Positions 21,269 to 31,776 of a stretch of 33,013 nt of DNA are shown piece by piece (position 1 is the first letter of the stretch; each line of letters starts with the position of its first letter). The stretch lies in contig CANQES010000003.1 of the NCBI GenBank assembly GCA_947595555.1, forward strand, positions 1-33,013, written 5' to 3'. Source of the stretch: an uncultured Clostridia bacterium (GTDB taxonomy: Bacteria > Bacillota > Clostridia > TANB77 > CAG-508). The notes beneath the pieces are model-generated. The model did no database searches and was not told the origin of the DNA. It was given only the letters and a program-made list of their open reading frames with translations. The position numbers and the translations under genes were made by a program.

Positions 21269-21910
21269 ATGGAAAAATCAAAAATAAAAAATGTAGTAGA
21301 ATGGATTTATTGCATAGTAATAGCAATAATTTTAGCATTATTATTTAGATATTACATAGGAACTCCCACAATAGTTAAAATGTCTTCAATGCAACCTACA
21401 TTAATGGAAAATCAAAGATTATTATTAAACAGATGGGTAAGGACAACAAAAAAAATACCAAATAGAGGAGACATCATTACTTTTGAAAAGCCAAGTAAAA
21501 TAAATTATAGTGCAAAAGAAATAGATCAATTAAACCCAATAGCAAAATATGAAAATGAGCCCAAAAACTGGATAACAAAATTTATATATTATGTTTTAGA
21601 AATAGGTAAAGAAAGTTATATAAAAAGAGTAATAGCTTTACCAGGAGAGCATGTTCAAATAAAAAATGGTAAAGTTTATATTAATGAAAAAGAAATAGAA
21701 GAAAAATATTTACAAGAAAATGTAAAGACAGAAATTAAATATGGAGTAGGATTTGATGACTTTATTGTTCCAGAAAATAGTATTTTTGCCATGGGAGATA
21801 ATAGAGAAGGAAGCGTTGATTGTAGGGACTTTGGTTGTATTCCAATAGAAAAAGTAGAAAGCAAAGTATGGATAAGAATAATGCCATTTAATAAATTTGG
21901 AGAAGTTTAA
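21269..21910 (+). CDS. lepB: Signal peptidase I
   Basis: Single N-terminal TM, KMSSMQPTL, KRVIALPGEHV, GDNREGSVDCRDFGCIP. Confidence 0.92.
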   Translation: MEKSKIKNVVEWIYCIVIAIILALLFRYYIGTPTIVKMSSMQPTLMENQRLLLNRWVRTTKKIPNRGDIITFEKPSKINYSAKEIDQLNPIAKYENEPKNWITKFIYYVLEIGKESYIKRVIALPGEHVQIKNGKVYINEKEIEEKYLQENVKTEIKYGVGFDDFIVPENSIFAMGDNREGSVDCRDFGCIPIEKVESKVWIRIMPFNKFGEV

Positions 21911-21949
21911 AAATATGTCTATGTAAATATAATATTAAGATTACACTAA

Positions 21950-21978
21950 TTGACATTGCCCCTTAAAAATGATATAAT
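21950..21978 (+). promoter_or_regulatory. Sigma-A promoter for hslO
   Basis: TTGACA (21950-21955) - 17 nt - TATAAT (21973-21978). Confidence 0.75.
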
Positions 21979-22020
21979 TAAGCTGTTACAAAATTTTTTT
22001 ATAAAAAAAAAGAGGTAAAA

Positions 22021-22902
22021 ATGTCAGATAAAATAGAAAAATTTTTAGCTTATCAAGGGAGAATATCAGTAATCTGTGCTAACACAACAGAACTGGTAGA
22101 AAAAGCTAGATTAACGCATGATTTAAGCCCAGTAGTTACAGCAGCTTTTGGTAGAATGCTGACAATAACAGCAATTATGGGAAATGAAATGAAAAATGAA
22201 AAAGATAAATTAACTATTCAAATTAGAGGAAATGGACATATACAAATGATGTTAGCCACATCTAATAATTTTCCTCAAGTAAAAGGGTATGTAGCAAATC
22301 CTCAAATTGATATACCATTAAATGAATTTGGAAAATTAGATGTTGGATGTGCAGTAGGTCAGGAAGGATATATTAATGTTATAAAAGATATTGGCTTAAA
22401 AGAGCCTTATATAGGAATCTCACCATTAACAACTGGTGAGATAGCTGATGACTTTGCCAACTATTTTGTACACTCGGAACAAAGAAATTCAGCTGTTGCT
22501 TTAGGTGTATTAGTAGATAAAAATGGAGTTAAATCCGCAGGAGGATATTTGATTAATCCTATGCCAGATGCTACTGAAGAAGATATTACGAAAGTAGAAC
22601 AAGCAATTTTTAAAGCAGGAGCAATGTCTAGGATGTTAGACGAAAGATTAGAATTAAAAGAAATAGCAAAAAGAATTACAGGAGATAACCAAATAAAAAC
22701 AATTGAAAATAATATAATACCAGTTTATCAATGTGATTGTTCAAAAAAGCATATGGCAGAAGGGTTAGCTAAGATAGGAAGAGAAGAATTAGAAGATATC
22801 ATAGAGAAAGAAGGAAGAGCAGAAACCGTCTGTCATTTTTGTAACAAAAAGTATGAATTTAATAAAAAGGAATTAGAAGACATAGTGAACACATTTGTGT
22901 AG
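22021..22902 (+). CDS. hslO: Redox-regulated chaperone Hsp33
   Basis: Domain order and C-terminal CDCSKKHM...CHFCNKKYEF zinc site. Confidence 0.95.
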   Translation: MSDKIEKFLAYQGRISVICANTTELVEKARLTHDLSPVVTAAFGRMLTITAIMGNEMKNEKDKLTIQIRGNGHIQMMLATSNNFPQVKGYVANPQIDIPLNEFGKLDVGCAVGQEGYINVIKDIGLKEPYIGISPLTTGEIADDFANYFVHSEQRNSAVALGVLVDKNGVKSAGGYLINPMPDATEEDITKVEQAIFKAGAMSRMLDERLELKEIAKRITGDNQIKTIENNIIPVYQCDCSKKHMAEGLAKIGREELEDIIEKEGRAETVCHFCNKKYEFNKKELEDIVNTFV

Positions 22903-22910
22903 GGAAAGGG

Positions 22911-24164
22911 TTGGATTACATGGCGAGAAGTATAGAATTCGGAATTGGATTTTTAGCAGGAAGACCTAATGTATGTAAGATTATTAATAATTATTATGAA
23001 GACATTATTAATCAAGGAAAAAAATTAGGGAAAAATGTTAATTTTACTATCTTTATTTTATATGATTTGGGATATCAACAAGCAGAAAGAATAGAATTTT
23101 ATGGAATTAAATCAAATGTATATAAAAACTTTAAAATCAAATATATTACGCCAGAGGATATAGAAGAGGAAAAGAAAATATTAGCATCCAGACATGAAAT
23201 TAGTAAAAGAGATATTAATTTAATTTTAGGGCATGGGTATGCAAGAGCAAGAAACTCAATTATGTATTTTGCATTAAAAAGAAAAATAGACTACTTAATG
23301 TTTTGGGATGATGATGAATATCCAGTTGCCAATATAAAAAATGATGATGGTTCAATTGAATGGGTAAAACAAGAAAATATATTACAGCACTTAAAATATA
23401 TTGAAAAATCAGATGTTACAATGGGATATAGATGTGGAAATATGTCTCCTGTACCGTATGTAGAATATGAGGATTCTTTTACCGAAGAAGACTTTAAGAA
23501 TTATATAGATGGTATAAGCAATGAAGCGGTATCTTGGGAAAAAATAAAAGAAAAAAGAAATAGTACAGATAATGGAATTACATATGCTGAAAAAGATATT
23601 GTAAGAAAAGGAAAAGAAGTACATATTGATAACATGGGAAAAGAAAAATGGTTATTAGCTTCTGGAATTTGCTTAAATATGAGGCATTTAGACAAAATAC
23701 CAGCATTCTATAATCCTCCTTTTGCCCGTGGAGAAGATACATTTTTTACAACTATGCTAAAAGATGCAAAAGTAACACAAGTACCAACATATCATTTTCA
23801 TGATGGATTTCTAAAATATATATCTATCTTAAAGGAAAACTATCCGAAAAAATTAAAAAAGATAGTACTTGAAGATGGCGCTATTGAACAAAGATTTTTA
23901 AAAGCGTCTATTGGATGGATTAAATACAAGCCGTTATTGATATATATAACAGACCGAAAGAACTATAGGAAAATTATGGATGAAACAAAGGAAAAACTAG
24001 AGAAAAGTATTCCAAAAATGAATGAAACTTTTAAAAGCTGTGATTTTACATGTTTATTAAAAGAATTGGAACAATATGATGAACAAGTAAAGCAACATTA
24101 TAAAGAATATATAAGAACAAATGAAATATGGAATGAATTTAAAAGTAAGATAAATGAATTATAG
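22911..24164 (+). CDS. Glycosyltransferase-like protein (GT-A fold)
   Basis: HGYARARNSIMYFALKRKIDYLMFWDDDEYP (DxD-like) and FARGEDTFFTTML. Confidence 0.65.
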   Translation: MDYMARSIEFGIGFLAGRPNVCKIINNYYEDIINQGKKLGKNVNFTIFILYDLGYQQAERIEFYGIKSNVYKNFKIKYITPEDIEEEKKILASRHEISKRDINLILGHGYARARNSIMYFALKRKIDYLMFWDDDEYPVANIKNDDGSIEWVKQENILQHLKYIEKSDVTMGYRCGNMSPVPYVEYEDSFTEEDFKNYIDGISNEAVSWEKIKEKRNSTDNGITYAEKDIVRKGKEVHIDNMGKEKWLLASGICLNMRHLDKIPAFYNPPFARGEDTFFTTMLKDAKVTQVPTYHFHDGFLKYISILKENYPKKLKKIVLEDGAIEQRFLKASIGWIKYKPLLIYITDRKNYRKIMDETKEKLEKSIPKMNETFKSCDFTCLLKELEQYDEQVKQHYKEYIRTNEIWNEFKSKINEL

Positions 24165-24176
24165 GAGGCAAGTTCC

Positions 24177-25193
24177 ATGGAAGGCAAGCTAATAAGTGTA
24201 ATAGTGCCAATTTATAAAGTTGAAAAATATTTAAATAGATGTATAAATAGTATTATAAACCAAACATATAAAAATTTGGAAATCTTATTAGTGGATGATG
24301 GAAGTCCAGATAATTCTGGAAAAATATGCGATGAATATGCGCAAAAGGATAAGCGAATAAAAGTTATACATAAGCAAAATGGAGGATTATCTGATGCAAG
24401 AAATGCAGCACTAAAAATAGCACATGGAGATTATATTGGGTTTGTTGATAGTGATGATTATATTAAAGAAGATATGTTTGAAACCTTATTTAAACTAAGT
24501 GAAGAAAATGATGCAGACATTTCAATTGTATCGTATTATGAATTAATAGATGACAGATTAATATCTGTAAGAGATTCAGGAAAATTGCAAATTATGGATA
24601 AATTAGAAGCAATTAAAGAATTACTAATTGACACAAAAATACAAAGCTATGCATGGAACAAACTTTTTAAAAAGGAACTTTTTAAAGATACAATATTTCC
24701 AACTGGAAAAAATTTTGAGGATATAGCTACTACATTAATTTTATTTGAAAAATGTAATAAAGTAGTGTTATTAGAGGAACCAAAATATTATTATCTTAGA
24801 AGAAACGATAGTATTGTTGGAATTAGAAACTATAAAACATATAGTGATTATTTAGAAGTAATTAAAGATAAATATTTTTACTTGAAAGACAAGTATCCAG
24901 ATATAGAAGTATATAATGCCTATAATTTTATAATTAATATGATATGGGTATATACCATAATAGTTGCTTATGATATAAATGATTTATATCCAAAATATAA
25001 TGAATCATATAAATTATTTGAAGACATTATAAAATATTATGGAGAAGACATTATAAACAAGCTAGAAACTTATAATAAGGCGGTCTTATATATGATGTTA
25101 ACAGACATAGAAACGAGTAGACAGGCTATTAAAGAATTTTATATTGCTTTTAAAAAGAGGAGGGAAGAAGGAGATTTTTCTCTTCAAATTTAG
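24177..25193 (+). CDS. Glycosyltransferase family 2
   Basis: ISVIVPIYKVEKYLNRCINSIINQTYKNLEILLVDDGSPDNSGKICDEYA...GGLSDARNAAL...GFVDSDDYI. Confidence 0.95.
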   Translation: MEGKLISVIVPIYKVEKYLNRCINSIINQTYKNLEILLVDDGSPDNSGKICDEYAQKDKRIKVIHKQNGGLSDARNAALKIAHGDYIGFVDSDDYIKEDMFETLFKLSEENDADISIVSYYELIDDRLISVRDSGKLQIMDKLEAIKELLIDTKIQSYAWNKLFKKELFKDTIFPTGKNFEDIATTLILFEKCNKVVLLEEPKYYYLRRNDSIVGIRNYKTYSDYLEVIKDKYFYLKDKYPDIEVYNAYNFIINMIWVYTIIVAYDINDLYPKYNESYKLFEDIIKYYGEDIINKLETYNKAVLYMMLTDIETSRQAIKEFYIAFKKRREEGDFSLQI

Positions 25194-25210
25194 AATGAAA
25201 GGAGAAAAAT

Positions 25211-25657
25211 ATGGATTGGAATATAATAGAATATAGTGAAGAATATAGAGAAAGAGTAATCAATTTTTGGATAGAAATTTGTGTACAAGAATTTAATTTT
25301 AATGATTGGCATGATGACATTAAGAAAATGGATAATCATACTTACAAAGATGATAATGGAAATTTTTGGATTGCCATAAATGATAGAGATGAAGTAATAG
25401 GAACGATTGCTTTAAAGAATATGGGGGAAGAAAAAGGATGCTTAAAAAGTTTATATGTTAAAAAGGAACAAAGAAAAAATGGTATTGCGAAAGAATTATT
25501 TAATAGATTTATGGAATTTGCAATATTAAGTGGTTACAAAAAGATAGAATTAGATACATATCAATCATTTGAACATGCAATTAGATTTTATAAAAAGAAT
25601 GACTTTATTATAAGGGAACAAATAGATGATAAATATATAATGGAAAGAAATATTTAA
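25211..25657 (+). CDS. GNAT family N-acetyltransferase
   Basis: EVIGTIALKNMG...CLKSLYVKKEQRKNGIAKELFNRFMEFA...IELDTYQSFEHAIRFYKKNDF. Confidence 0.9.
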   Translation: MDWNIIEYSEEYRERVINFWIEICVQEFNFNDWHDDIKKMDNHTYKDDNGNFWIAINDRDEVIGTIALKNMGEEKGCLKSLYVKKEQRKNGIAKELFNRFMEFAILSGYKKIELDTYQSFEHAIRFYKKNDFIIREQIDDKYIMERNI

Positions 25658-25675
25658 AAAGTCTTTCCTTTTTTT
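25642..25675 (+). terminator. Terminator overlapping the GNAT stop codon
   Basis: ggaaaga ... tctttcc followed by ttttttt. Confidence 0.65.
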
Positions 25676-25679
25676 ATTC

Positions 25680-25708
25680 TTTACATGCAAGAAAATATAT
25701 AGTATAAT
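25680..25708 (+). promoter_or_regulatory. Sigma-A promoter for purH
   Basis: TTTACA (25680-25685) - 17 nt - TATAAT (25703-25708). Confidence 0.6.
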
Positions 25709-25737
25709 GACATCAAAATAATATAGGGAGGTTAAGT

Positions 25738-27285
25738 ATGAAAGCATTAATCAGTGTATCAGATAAAACAGGAATAGTAGAATTTGCTAAAAGATTAGAA
25801 AAACAAGGTGTAGACATAATATCAACAGGAGGTACATACAAAAAACTAAAAGAAGAAGGCGTAAGAGTAATGGAAGTATCAGAATTAACTGGATTTCCAG
25901 AATGCTTAGACGGAAGAGTAAAAACACTACATCCAATTGTACACGCTGGAATACTTGCAAGAAGAGACAAAGAAGAGCACAGAAAACAATTAGAGGAATT
26001 GAAAATAGACACAATAGACTTTGTAGTAGTAAACTTATATCCATTTAAACAAACAATACTAAAAGATGGAGTAACACTAGAAGAAGCGGTAGAAAATATT
26101 GATATTGGTGGACCAACAATGCTTCGTAGTGCAGCAAAAAATTATCAAGACGTTACAGTTATTACAAATCCAGAAGATTATGACATAGTATTAAAAGAAT
26201 TAGAAGAAAACGGAAGCGTATCAAAAGATACAAAATTTAGATTAATGCAAGCAGTATTTGAACATACAGCAAATTATGATGCAATGATAGCAAACTATAT
26301 TAAAGAACAAAGAAAAGACGAGAGTTTACCAGAAAAGCTAACTTTAACATATGAAAAGGTTCAAGAAATGAGATATGGTGAAAATCCACATCAAAAAGCA
26401 GCATTATACAAAGAAATCGGAAAATGTGAAGGTTCATTAACAACTGCAAAACAATTAAATGGAAAAGAATTATCATTTAACAACATAAATGACACAAATG
26501 GTGCTTTAGAATTATTGAAAGAATTTGATGAACCAACAGTAGTAGCTTGTAAACATGGAAACCCATGTGGAGTGGGAAGCAGCAGTGATATCTACGAAGC
26601 TTGGCAAAAAGCATTTAAAGCAGACAAGACTTCTATTTTTGGAGGAATTGTTGTAGTAAATGAAGAAGTTAATGTGAAAATGTCAGAAGAAATGAAAGAC
26701 ATCTTTTTAGAGGTAATAGTAGCACCATCATACGAAGAAAAGGCTTTAGACATTTTAAAACAAAAGAAAAATGTAAGAATATTGGAACTTCCAAGTATAA
26801 AAGTTAAACAAAACGCGAATGCTTATGATATTAAAAAAATAAATGGAGGAGTTATAGTTCAAACAATAGATTCTAAATTATTGGATGAATATGAGGTAGT
26901 GACTAATACAAAGCCAACACCAGAACAAATGGAAGATTTATTATTTACATGGAAAATAGTAAAATTTGTAAAATCAAATGGAATTGCTATAGGAAAAGGA
27001 AAACAATCAATTGGAATTGGTCCAGGACAAGTTAATCGAATTTGGGCTACAAAACAAGCAATTGAGCATGGTGAAGAATTAATTGGCAAAGGAATTACAA
27101 ATGGTGCGGTTTTAGCATCAGATGCATTCTTCCCATTTTCAGACTGTGTGGAAGAAGCACATAGAGCAGGAATCAAAGCAATTATTCAACCAGGTGGATC
27201 TATAAAAGATCAGGATTCTATAGATAAATGTAATGAATATGGAATAGCAATGGTATTTACAAAAATGAGACATTTTAAACATTAA
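25738..27285 (+). CDS. purH: Bifunctional AICAR formyltransferase/IMP cyclohydrolase
   Basis: [67 protein letters not shown]. Confidence 0.97.
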   Translation: MKALISVSDKTGIVEFAKRLEKQGVDIISTGGTYKKLKEEGVRVMEVSELTGFPECLDGRVKTLHPIVHAGILARRDKEEHRKQLEELKIDTIDFVVVNLYPFKQTILKDGVTLEEAVENIDIGGPTMLRSAAKNYQDVTVITNPEDYDIVLKELEENGSVSKDTKFRLMQAVFEHTANYDAMIANYIKEQRKDESLPEKLTLTYEKVQEMRYGENPHQKAALYKEIGKCEGSLTTAKQLNGKELSFNNINDTNGALELLKEFDEPTVVACKHGNPCGVGSSSDIYEAWQKAFKADKTSIFGGIVVVNEEVNVKMSEEMKDIFLEVIVAPSYEEKALDILKQKKNVRILELPSIKVKQNANAYDIKKINGGVIVQTIDSKLLDEYEVVTNTKPTPEQMEDLLFTWKIVKFVKSNGIAIGKGKQSIGIGPGQVNRIWATKQAIEHGEELIGKGITNGAVLASDAFFPFSDCVEEAHRAGIKAIIQPGGSIKDQDSIDKCNEYGIAMVFTKMRHFKH

Positions 27286-27298
27286 TATTATAAAATGT

Positions 27299-27341
27299 AA
27301 TACCCCTGAAAGACAAATAAAAAGTCTTTTGGGGGTATTTT
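27299..27341 (+). terminator. Rho-independent terminator after purH
   Basis: aatacccctgaaagac ... gtcttttgggggtatttt. Confidence 0.85.
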
Positions 27342-27412
27342 GTGTAAAAATAAAATCACTAATCGACAAATTATGACATAGAATATAATAGCCCAAATTT
27401 AGAGGTGATAAA

Positions 27413-28266
27413 ATGAATAAAATAAAAAAAGGGGATATTGTAGTAAGAAAATCTTATGGAAAAGATATCCTATTTATAGTTAAAAATATTTTATGTCCCA
27501 ATAAAAATCCAATTGCAATTTTAAAAGGTCTTGTTGATAGGATTGAAGCAGACAGCAGTATCGAGGATTTAGAAATTGCTGAAAAAGAAGTAGTGAATAA
27601 GAAACTAGAAAAGTTAAACGAAGAAATGAAAAATAAAATAGTAGAAACAACAAAAAATGAAAATAGTGATTATAAAATAGGAATAGTTAGCCCAAATACA
27701 AGAAATAAAGAAAAAATTATAACTGGGAAAATATTGCATTTGGATGGAGATAAGAAATATAGTGAAAAATCATATTATTATTATAAAAAATTAGGGTTAA
27801 ATGCTATTGTAAAAAATATACCAGAATATAGGCAACCAAGGGTTGTATATCACTTGTTGCAGACATATAAACCTGATATTTTAGTTATTACACGGTCATG
27901 ATGGAATGATAAAAAAAGGAAAAGATTATCATGATATCTATAATTATCGAAATTCAAAATATTTTATTCAAACAGTAAAGGAAGCAAGAAGATATGATAA
28001 AGAAAAAGATGCACATTTAGTTATTTTTGCCCGGTGCATGTCAAAGTTATTTTGAAGCTATAATTTCAGCTGGTGCTAATTTTGCGTCTTCTCCTGCTAG
28101 AATTTTAATAGATTTTTTAGATCCTTTAGTTATAGCAGAAAAAATAGCTTTTACTGAAAAATATAAATATATAACAATTGATGATATTGCAAAAGAATTA
28201 AGGGATGGAAAAAGAGGTGTAAGTGGAATTGGGGCTAATGGAAAAATGATAATAGAGTACACCTAA
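27413..28266 (+). CDS. yabG: Sporulation-specific cysteine protease YabG, split by two +1 frameshifts at CGG (27893-27895 and 28032-28034)
   Basis: Frame a 27413-27892 (...ILVIT), frame b 27894-28031 (GHDGMIKKGKDYHDIYNYRNSKYFIQTVKEARRYDKEKDAHLVIFA), frame c 28033-28266 (GACQSYFEAIISAGANFASSPARILIDFLDPL...). Joined product ~283 aa; gene lies next to veg as in Bacillus. Confidence 0.9.
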
Positions 28267-28383
28267 TATATAAAAATAAACCAACTTAATATTACTGCAA
28301 CATAATTGTAATACAACTGTAAAATAAACCACAAAACCATTGAAATTAAAGCGATTGAAGATATTGACAAAGCTATACTTTTT

Positions 28384-28412
28384 TTGACATTTTATGCAAA
28401 AAATGCTATAAT
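28384..28412 (+). promoter_or_regulatory. Sigma-A promoter of veg, extended -10
   Basis: TTGACA (28384-28389) - 17 nt - TATAAT (28407-28412) preceded by TGC (TGnTATAAT). Confidence 0.8.
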
Positions 28413-28441
28413 CAAACCATCTTAAAGGAGATGGTGATAGA

Positions 28442-28738
28442 ATGATTTGTCGTTCAGATATAGCAAATCTAAAAACTGACATCATAGAAAAAGTGGGTCA
28501 AAAGATAATAGTAAAAGGGTCTTTAGGAAGAAGTAGAGCCTTTGAAAAAGAAGCTACAATAGAAAAAGCCTATCCAAATATTTTCGTAGTAAAATATGAA
28601 GAAAATAATAGAAACGTTACTTATAGTTATACAGATGTACTAACGAGAACTGTAGAGGTAGAAGTATTTGATGGAGATTCTTATTCACCATTGATACCAC
28701 CACCAGTAGAAACAAAAAGAAAAAAGACATCTTTGTAA
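28442..28738 (+). CDS. veg: Veg family protein
   Basis: DIANLKTDIIEKVGQKIIVKGSLGRSRAFEKEATIEKAYPNIFVVKYEE...YSYTDVLTRTVEVEVFD. Confidence 0.93.
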   Translation: MICRSDIANLKTDIIEKVGQKIIVKGSLGRSRAFEKEATIEKAYPNIFVVKYEENNRNVTYSYTDVLTRTVEVEVFDGDSYSPLIPPPVETKRKKTSL

Positions 28739-28763
28739 GATGTAATATGAATATTTAAAATAG

Positions 28764-28792
28764 AAAACCAATATTAAATATTGGTTTTTTAT
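28764..28792 (+). terminator. Rho-independent terminator after veg
   Basis: aaaaccaatat-taa-atattggtttttt. Confidence 0.85.
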
Positions 28793-28892
28793 TTTAGAAT
28801 TTTGAAAAATAATAAAAAAAACTTGTATAATAAAATAAAATATGATATAAATATACTATGAAAATAAAGCTAAATAGAAAGGCGGAGTTTTT

Positions 28893-29633
28893 GTGGACGA
28901 AGAAATAGATAAAGATGTAAAAACCATTTTAATTGTAGACGATGAACCACCAATATTAGATATATTGGAACATAATTTAAAAAGGGAAGGATATAGAATA
29001 ATATCAGCCACAGATGGAATAATGGCCATTAATATGGCAACAGAGCAAAGGCCAGATTTAATATTATTAGACATTATGTTACCAAAATTAGATGGTTTAT
29101 CTGTATGTAAAAGAATAAAAAATTCTTATAATGTACCAATTATAATGTTAACAGCCAAAGATGGAGAAATAGATAAAATTTTAGGATTAGAATTAGGGGC
29201 AGATGATTATATTACAAAACCATTTAGTGTAAGAGAATTAGTAGCAAGAGTAAAAGCTAATTTAAGAAAAGTCGAAGTTGGATCTAATAATAAAACAGTA
29301 GAAACATATAATGATGAAAAAAAGAAAGAAAATAAAATAGTAGTAGGAGATTTAGAACTGGATTTAGACAAATTTGAAGTTAAAGTAAGAGGAGACATTA
29401 TAGACTTAACTTTAAGGGAATTTGAAGTACTAAAATTTTTAGCTTCTCAGCCAGAACAAGTAGTAACAAGAGAAACATTATTAGAAAAAGTATGGGGATA
29501 TGAATATTTTGGAGATATTAGAACAGTAGATGTAACAGTTAGAAGAATTAGAGAGAAAATTGAGCAGGATACATCTATGCCAAAAATATTAATAACCAAA
29601 AGAGGTGTAGGCTATTATATTGCTTCTAGATAA
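28893..29633 (+). CDS. OmpR/PhoB (WalR-like) response regulator, GTG start
   Basis: TILIVDDEPPILDILEHNLKREGY receiver; winged-helix EVLKFLASQPEQVVTRETLLEKVWGYEYFGDIRTVDVTVRRIREKIE. Confidence 0.95.
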   Translation: MDEEIDKDVKTILIVDDEPPILDILEHNLKREGYRIISATDGIMAINMATEQRPDLILLDIMLPKLDGLSVCKRIKNSYNVPIIMLTAKDGEIDKILGLELGADDYITKPFSVRELVARVKANLRKVEVGSNNKTVETYNDEKKKENKIVVGDLELDLDKFEVKVRGDIIDLTLREFEVLKFLASQPEQVVTRETLLEKVWGYEYFGDIRTVDVTVRRIREKIEQDTSMPKILITKRGVGYYIASR

Positions 29634-29640
29634 TGTAGTG

Positions 29641-29678
29641 AAAAGGTTTATTATGTAAAAACATAATAAGCCTTTTGA
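29641..29678 (+). terminator. Terminator-like hairpin after the response regulator
   Basis: aaaaggtttattatgt ... acataataagcctttt. Confidence 0.65.
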
Positions 29679-29701
29679 GCATATGGAAAGGAAAATAAAA
29701 T

Positions 29702-30757
29702 ATGAAAAGAAATGAAACAAGAAAAGTATTAGTAGGACATGTAGCAATAGGAGGGCAAAACAAAGTAGTTATTCAATCTATGTGCAATACAAAGACAAAA
29801 GATGTAGAGGCAACAGTAAGACAAATATTAGAATTAGAAAAAGCTGGATGCGACATAATACGAGTTGCATGTTTAGATATAGAAGATGCTAGAGCAATAA
29901 AAGAAATAAAACAAAGAATTCATATACCAATTGTAGCAGATATTCACTTTGATTACAGAATAGCATTAGAAGCAATTGAAGCAGGAGTTAATAAAGTAAG
30001 AATTAATCCTGGAAATATTGGGTCAGAAGATAGAATAAAAATGGTAGTAGATAAATGCAAAGAAAAGAAAATTCCTATTAGAATTGGAGTAAATGCAGGT
30101 TCACTAGAAAAAGATTTGCTTGAAAAATATGGAGGAAAGCCAACTGCAAAAGCAATGGTGGAAAGTGCGAAAAGGCATATTGATATTTTAGAAAAATTAC
30201 AATTTAAAGATTATGTAGTTTCACTAAAAGCGTCTAATTTAGATTTATGCATTGAAAGTTATGAGGAGGCATCTAGGCAATTTGATTGTCCATTACATTT
30301 AGGAATTACAGAGGCGGGAACTGAATTTAGCGGAACTATTAAATCTAGTATAGGACTAGGATATATGTTAAGAAATGGAATTGGTGATACAATAAGAGTT
30401 TCATTATCAGATGATCCAATTAAAGAAATAAAAGTAGCAAAAGAAATTCTAAAAGATTGTAATTTATATAATCAATCACCGACTTTAATTGCGTGTCCTA
30501 CTTGTGGAAGAACACAAATAGACTTAATACCAATTGCAAAAGAAGTAGAAGAATTTTTACAAACTATTCATTCTGATATTAAAGTTGCAGTTATGGGATG
30601 TGCTGTCAATGGACCAGGAGAAGCAAGAGAAGCAGATATTGGAATTGCAGGAGGAATAAAAGAAGGCTTGTTATTCAAAAAAGGAGATATCATAAAAAAA
30701 GTAAAACAAGAAGACATTGTAAAAGTTTTAAAAGAAGAAATTTTAAAGATGATATAA
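29702..30757 (+). CDS. ispG: 4-hydroxy-3-methylbut-2-en-1-yl diphosphate synthase
   Basis: [76 protein letters not shown]. Confidence 0.97.
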   Translation: MKRNETRKVLVGHVAIGGQNKVVIQSMCNTKTKDVEATVRQILELEKAGCDIIRVACLDIEDARAIKEIKQRIHIPIVADIHFDYRIALEAIEAGVNKVRINPGNIGSEDRIKMVVDKCKEKKIPIRIGVNAGSLEKDLLEKYGGKPTAKAMVESAKRHIDILEKLQFKDYVVSLKASNLDLCIESYEEASRQFDCPLHLGITEAGTEFSGTIKSSIGLGYMLRNGIGDTIRVSLSDDPIKEIKVAKEILKDCNLYNQSPTLIACPTCGRTQIDLIPIAKEVEEFLQTIHSDIKVAVMGCAVNGPGEAREADIGIAGGIKEGLLFKKGDIIKKVKQEDIVKVLKEEILKMI

Positions 30758-30782
30758 ATTAGTATAGAGAAAGGATAGAAAA

Positions 30783-31655
30783 ATGGAAATAATTGTAGCG
30801 AAAACAGCAGGATTTTGTTATGGAGTAAAAAGGGCAGTAGAAGGTGCACAAAGAGATGTAGAAGAAAAAGAGAAACTATATTGTCTAGGAGAATTAGTAC
30901 ATAACAAACAAGTAATTGAAAAATTAGAACAAAAAGGACTAAGATTTATTGATAATATAGAAGAAGCAAATGGAATTACTATTATCCGTGCACATGGTGT
31001 ACCACAACAAGTCTATGATAAGGCAAAGGAAAAACAAATAGAATTAATTGATTATACATGTCCAAATGTTTTAAAAATACATAGAATAGTTGAAGAATAT
31101 TCGAAAGATGGATATTATATTTGTTTATGTGGAAGTAAAAAGCACCCAGAAAATATAGGTACCATCAGTTATTGTAGTACAGAATCTTCAATTATAGAAA
31201 ATATAGAAGATGTAGAAGATTCAATACAGAAAATAAAAGACTTACAAATGAAGAAAGTGCTACTTACTTCTCAAACAACATATAGCTTAGAAAAATTTTA
31301 TCAAATAGAAAAAGAGTTAAAAGGAATGTTGGATAATGATGTTGAGTTTGTTGTAAAAAATACTATTTGTAAAGCAACAGAACTAAGACAAAAAGAGACC
31401 GAACAAATAGCAAAAAAAGTGCAATGCATGATTGTAATAGGCGGCAAAAATAGTTCAAACACGAAGAAACTTTATCAAATTGCAGAGCAAAATTGCAATT
31501 GTAGTTTTTATATCGAGGTGGCTGAAGAATTGAACTTAAAAGACATTGCAAAATTCAACAAAATTGGAATTGTTGCAGGAGCATCAACACCAAAACAAAA
31601 TATCGAAGAAGTTATAGCTATGTTGAAAAATGTCGAAATTCGCGATGAAAAATAA
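30783..31655 (+). CDS. ispH: 4-hydroxy-3-methylbut-2-enyl diphosphate reductase
   Basis: AKTAGFCYGVKRAVEGA, GELVHNKQV, IRAHGVPQ, TCPNVLKIH, TSQTTYS, TICKATELRQ, GASTPKQNIEEV. Confidence 0.97.
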   Translation: MEIIVAKTAGFCYGVKRAVEGAQRDVEEKEKLYCLGELVHNKQVIEKLEQKGLRFIDNIEEANGITIIRAHGVPQQVYDKAKEKQIELIDYTCPNVLKIHRIVEEYSKDGYYICLCGSKKHPENIGTISYCSTESSIIENIEDVEDSIQKIKDLQMKKVLLTSQTTYSLEKFYQIEKELKGMLDNDVEFVVKNTICKATELRQKETEQIAKKVQCMIVIGGKNSSNTKKLYQIAEQNCNCSFYIEVAEELNLKDIAKFNKIGIVAGASTPKQNIEEVIAMLKNVEIRDEK

Positions 31656-31675
31656 GATAAAATAAAAGAAATATA

Positions 31676-31705
31676 TTGACAAACCTACCATGTAGACATT
31701 ATACT
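31676..31705 (+). promoter_or_regulatory. Sigma-A-like promoter upstream of the Rpn ORF
   Basis: TTGACA (31676-31681) - 18 nt - TATACT (31700-31705). Confidence 0.5.
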
Positions 31706-31776
31706 CATAATGAATTATATAATTTATACATAACTAGTAAAAGGAGGTAACATCTTTAGTGCACTAAAAAGAGTAT

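Noticed and set aside
20946-21338. Minus-strand 130-aa ORF containing GVVGFEPTHRWVRAICLTAWLHPN
   Set aside because: Antisense translation of the tRNA-Gln gene, a well-known spurious protein pattern.
28027-28266. Separate 79-aa ORF MPGACQSYF...
   Set aside because: Third segment of yabG after the second CGG frameshift; its apparent start lies before the shift and is not a real start.
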